From: Pyropia haitanensis
Taxonomy: Eukaryota > Rhodophyta > Bangiophyceae > Bangiales > Bangiaceae
NCBI GenBank assembly: GCA_008729055.1
Contig: SDUX01000005.1
Span: 2,178,875 to 2,242,874 of the forward strand
Direction: 5' to 3'
DNA: 64,000 nt
The position numbers and the translations under genes were made by a program. The stretch's first letter is position 1, and each line of letters starts with the position of its first letter. Below are positions 61,272 through 64,000 of this stretch, piece after piece. The notes below the pieces were generated by a model. The model was not told where the DNA came from, ran no database searches, and worked only from the letters and a program-made list of their open reading frames with translations.

Positions 61272-62544
61272 TCCGTCTGACACCAGTTTTTCACAAGTGG
61301 CACCAGTTTTTCACAACTTCCCATCTGTGGGATTCCCACAGTGTTTACATAGAAAAACTGACGAAAACGCTATTCGAGATCGTGCCCCAGCCGTCTATTG
61401 ACTCGTGCCAAAAATACAAGCCGAGGCGTAGGCAAACGGTGAGTCACACGGCTGGACGCGCCAACTCAAGGGCTCTCCAGCGGTGTAGAGAGACCCCAAC
61501 AAGGCGGGCTTCCGGGCGCGCCACGCCGCGCCGCGTAGAAAAAGGTGCGGCTCCCCGGAGGGAATTATAATTCAAGTACCTCGCTTGACGCAGCTCCTGG
61601 CTGATTGATGGGCGAGCCCAGCGCTCCTCGGCGCGGCGTACAGCCGGCGCTCGAGAGGCTACGAGTCTTCCTCCCCTCCTGTAGACACTATACCCTCTTG
61701 TAGCACACCACTGGAACACAGACGCCTCCTCTACCCATTCCTCTGACTTTGAACGCTGCAGAAGCGCATGTGCGGTTCCGAGGATGGACGGCAGTCGCGC
61801 CACAAGAAGCCCGCTTGCCCCAGCTTACCCCACTTTCCTTCCCTTTGCGGCCTGCGCACCGTATCCCCTCCCTCCCCTGACTGCGGACATACCTGGTGAG
61901 GGCTCCACATCTCCTCCTCCACCAGCAGCGGCCCTGTCTGGTCGGGGCGCCCCATCCCCCTCCCCCTGGCAGCGGTCCTGCCGGCTCGGACCCCCCCCCC
62001 CGCCGCCCGCTCCGACGCCCCCCCCCACCCGCTCGGACGCCCCCCCCCCGGCTCCTCAAGTTGATCTGGGTGACCCCCCCACCTCCCCCGCTGCAAGCCG
62101 ACGTGTGCTGCGGACCCCCCGATGGAGCAGCGGTGGCATGGATGACCGCCCGGTGGCGATGGGACGGTCCGCATACCGTGCTCTGAGATCTGTCAAGAGA
62201 CTACCCGGGTCCGACTTGTCCGAGGCACGATCTCTGCGTGCTCATTGGTCGATGACCACGGGATGCGGGCCCAGGTGTATAAATACATTCAAGTTTTTCC
62301 GGGGTTTCTTTGCAACATCGCGCTCTGGGGCCTGTCCTGGTACAGACCTCGAGTTGTGAAAAACTACTGTCACCCCCCAAAGGAGGGTACCTTTTTCAAA
62401 AAAGAAGCGCTCATCGCCTTGAGAAACGGTCAAGACGCTCGGCCTCGTGAGGAGCTACGGAGTCCGCTCATATTTTTTTCGAGAAAAAAACGTCCTCGCA
62501 TCCTTCTCTCATACCCGAGTTGTGAAAAACTGGTGTCAGACGGA
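61272..62544. mobile_element. Non-autonomous element with 25-bp perfect TIRs and TA duplications
   Basis: Left TIR 61272-61296 (TCCGTCTGACACCAGTTTTT...) and right TIR 62520-62544 are exact reverse complements. Each is flanked by TA (61270-61271 and 62545-62546), as in Tc1/mariner and pogo insertions. Subterminal inverted copies of the CACCAGTTTTTCACAAC motif lie at 61299-61319 and near 62351-62373. No transposase is encoded inside; C-rich low-complexity sequence fills 61980-62080. A TATAAATA is present at 62278. It sits right before the truncated pogo-like transposase and may be mobilised by such an enzyme. Confidence 0.88.
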
Positions 62545-62546
62545 TA

Positions 62547-64000
62547 AACTACACTCATTCGACGTGGGGGGACCGCCACCCCTCTGGAATGGTCATTCAG
62601 GGGGGGTCCCCCCGGTCCCCCCAGGATTAGGCCGGTCCCCCCACGTTAGGGCGAAATCGAAGTGAAAGTTAACACATTCACAAAGCTTCGCTGGTACTTC
62701 TCGGCACCGGACTTGCGAGGCCTATTCCCCGAGCTGGGCGGCGGGCGTGCACGCCACGCCCACGTGGTCGACCCCGTCCTCTCGTCTCACCACCCACCGT
62801 CGCCCCCGTCCACTCGTCTCCTCACCACCCGTCGTCGGCCCCGTCCTCTCGACTCCTTCCCCCTCCCCTGGGTTTTCTGGTCTGCGGCTTCCGTGGGGTT
62901 GTGTCCCCCCCTGTCCCCTGCAGAGGCATGTAGCGAGGGCGGCTCGCCCCCCCGCGCCCCTCTCCCCCCATCAATCCCCCCCCCTCCTTCCCTCGAACCC
63001 CCCCTGTCGGCGGTCGCCATCGTTGTGCCGTCCAACAACGCGGACCCGTTTGCGGCGCTGACGGGTGGCTGCGGCTGTCGGGGGTAGCTTGCCTTGGCCG
63101 CACGTCGCTGGTGCTATACGTGGCGGCGACGGCGTGCCATCTGCTATGGTCGTCGCTCACACCGGAAACGGGAGGGGGGCAGTAAGAGAGGAAGAGGGGA
63201 CGGTGACGGCCGCTGCGGGGGAGTGGGGGGGTTGGGAGGGAGCGTTGGCCGCGCTGCGGTCGTGGCTGCGCGGCTGAATCTTGCGGCGGGCGGGCGGGCG
63301 GGCGGGCAGCGGCACGCAAGCGGCGGCGGCGCGTTCGGAGGGGGGAGCGAGGGGACGGGGGGGGGTGGGGACGGCCGCACGGACGGCAGGGGTGTGCGCG
63401 GCGTAGCGCGGCGGAGGGGGGGGGGTGCGCCGCGCGCGCGTTCCCGCGACGGGTTGACGGCGGCGGGGCGCGGCGGGTGGCCGCGCGCGGGCGGCGCGCG
63501 GGCTGCGGGGCGCGCGCGCGCGCGGCGGTCGCGTCGACGGCGGGGTGCGCGGCGCTGCTGGGGGCGACGCGCCGTGGCGCGCGCACGACCGCCGCGCGCT
63601 GGAGGGGCAAGTGGGGGGGCGGACGGGTGGCCGGAGCGGACGGGCGGGTGGGCGGGCGGGCGGGCGGGGTGACGGCTGCGGCGCCCTGCGGGCGTGACCG
63701 TTGCACGCGTCGTGTGGCGGCCACGGCGGCCGGTCGGGCGCCGGGCGGTGGGGGCCGCAGCGGACCTGGGTGTTGGGCGGGGGTGTGGGGGAGGGGCGGG
63801 CTGTAGGGCTGACGCTGATGTATTTCCTTTTTTGCGAGGGGTGGGGCGGGGGGGGGGACGGGGTCCGGTGGGGTGCGCCGGCGGGTGGGCGCGCCCCGCC
63901 GCCCGCCGCTTTGTTGTTTGAACCCGCCGCGCCCCCCAGCAGGTACGTCCCCGCCAGGCGGGCGAGCGCACGCAATGCCGACGCCGCCACGCACGGCGAC
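62547..64000. other. Very GC-rich terminal region, no supported gene
   Basis: 62570-62650 has repeated CCGGTCCCCCCA-like units. From 63060 on, CpG density is extreme with (CGGG)n runs at 63287-63306 and 63641-63669. Long Pro/Ala/Arg frames on the minus strand (275-390 codons) are low complexity and expected by chance at this composition. The last 90 bp read on the minus strand as ASALRALARLAGTYLLGGAA, a possible short exon cut by the window edge. The region could be a CpG-island-like promoter of a gene lying outside. Confidence 0.4.

Noticed and set aside
63284..63670. CRISPR-like or regulatory array in the (CGGG)n runs
   Set aside because: Simple microsatellites without spacers; no cas genes and a eukaryotic setting.
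62822..63994. 390-codon Pro/Ala-rich minus frame at the window end
   Set aside because: Expected by chance at this extreme GC content; two other minus frames are equally open over the same bases.

Overview
This window looks like transposable-element-rich nuclear DNA from a GC-rich eukaryote. The evidence is chromovirus-type LTR retrotransposons, tyrosine-recombinase (YR) retroelements, PIF/Harbinger, pogo and Tc1/mariner-type DNA transposons, GT-AG introns inside a transposase gene, GC-rich third codon positions and GCC/CCG microsatellites. A red macroalga or another GC-rich alga or protist would fit; the sequence alone does not settle the species. I found no confident host housekeeping gene, rRNA, tRNA or CRISPR array. 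Almost every supported gene belongs to a mobile element.

Layout. 0-5 kb: LTR fragments and a Tc1/mariner-like transposase pseudogene (minus strand, one frame with four internal stops). 6.2-9.3 kb: another LTR fragment, then a pogo/CENP-B-like transposase gene that keeps its DNA-binding and C-terminal ends while a degenerate repeat occupies the place of the catalytic core. 9.9-17.3 kb: Ty3/Gypsy chromovirus 'Gypsy-1' with LTRs, an extra zinc-finger ORF before gag, a CCCAAAA slippery site at the gag/pol overlap, and pol broken by one in-frame stop. 19.3-22.1 kb: a decayed Harbinger element (transposase plus, accessory gene minus). 22.4-29.3 kb: mostly non-coding, with two foldback elements, a CACTA-like fragment and a duplicated proline-rich block. 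29.7-31.6 kb: a highly diverged tandem array with a period of about 205 bp. 32.7-37.6 kb: 'YR-1', a decayed DIRS/PAT-like element on the minus strand, interrupted by a solo Gypsy-1-family LTR (33362-34223). 38.2-46.9 kb: 'Chromo-2', a young, nearly intact chromovirus with 623-bp LTRs and a perfect GGAAT target duplication. 50.2-53.3 kb: a second Harbinger element whose three-exon transposase appears intact and whose convergent accessory gene has one premature stop. 53.75-59.41 kb: 'YR-2', a YR retroelement with A1 / body / B1-A2-B2 split direct repeats and many stops and frameshifts. 59.85-62.5 kb: a pogo-like DDE transposase (minus), flanked by a 1.27-kb element with perfect 25-bp inverted repeats and TA duplications. 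62.5-64 kb: very GC-rich, no supported gene.

Nesting gives some relative ages. YR-1 was present before the solo LTR landed in it, and the YR-1 reading frame is restored when LTR and duplication are removed in silico. Chromo-2 is recent because its LTRs differ at only about six sites by eye. Within each element the genes cooperate in the usual way: gag, protease, RT, RNase H, integrase and chromodomain for the chromoviruses; gag, RT, RNase H and recombinase for the YR elements; DDE nuclease plus a putative Myb/SANT-like partner for Harbinger. Several elements are inactivated mainly by in-frame stops, which raises the question of a directional mutational process.
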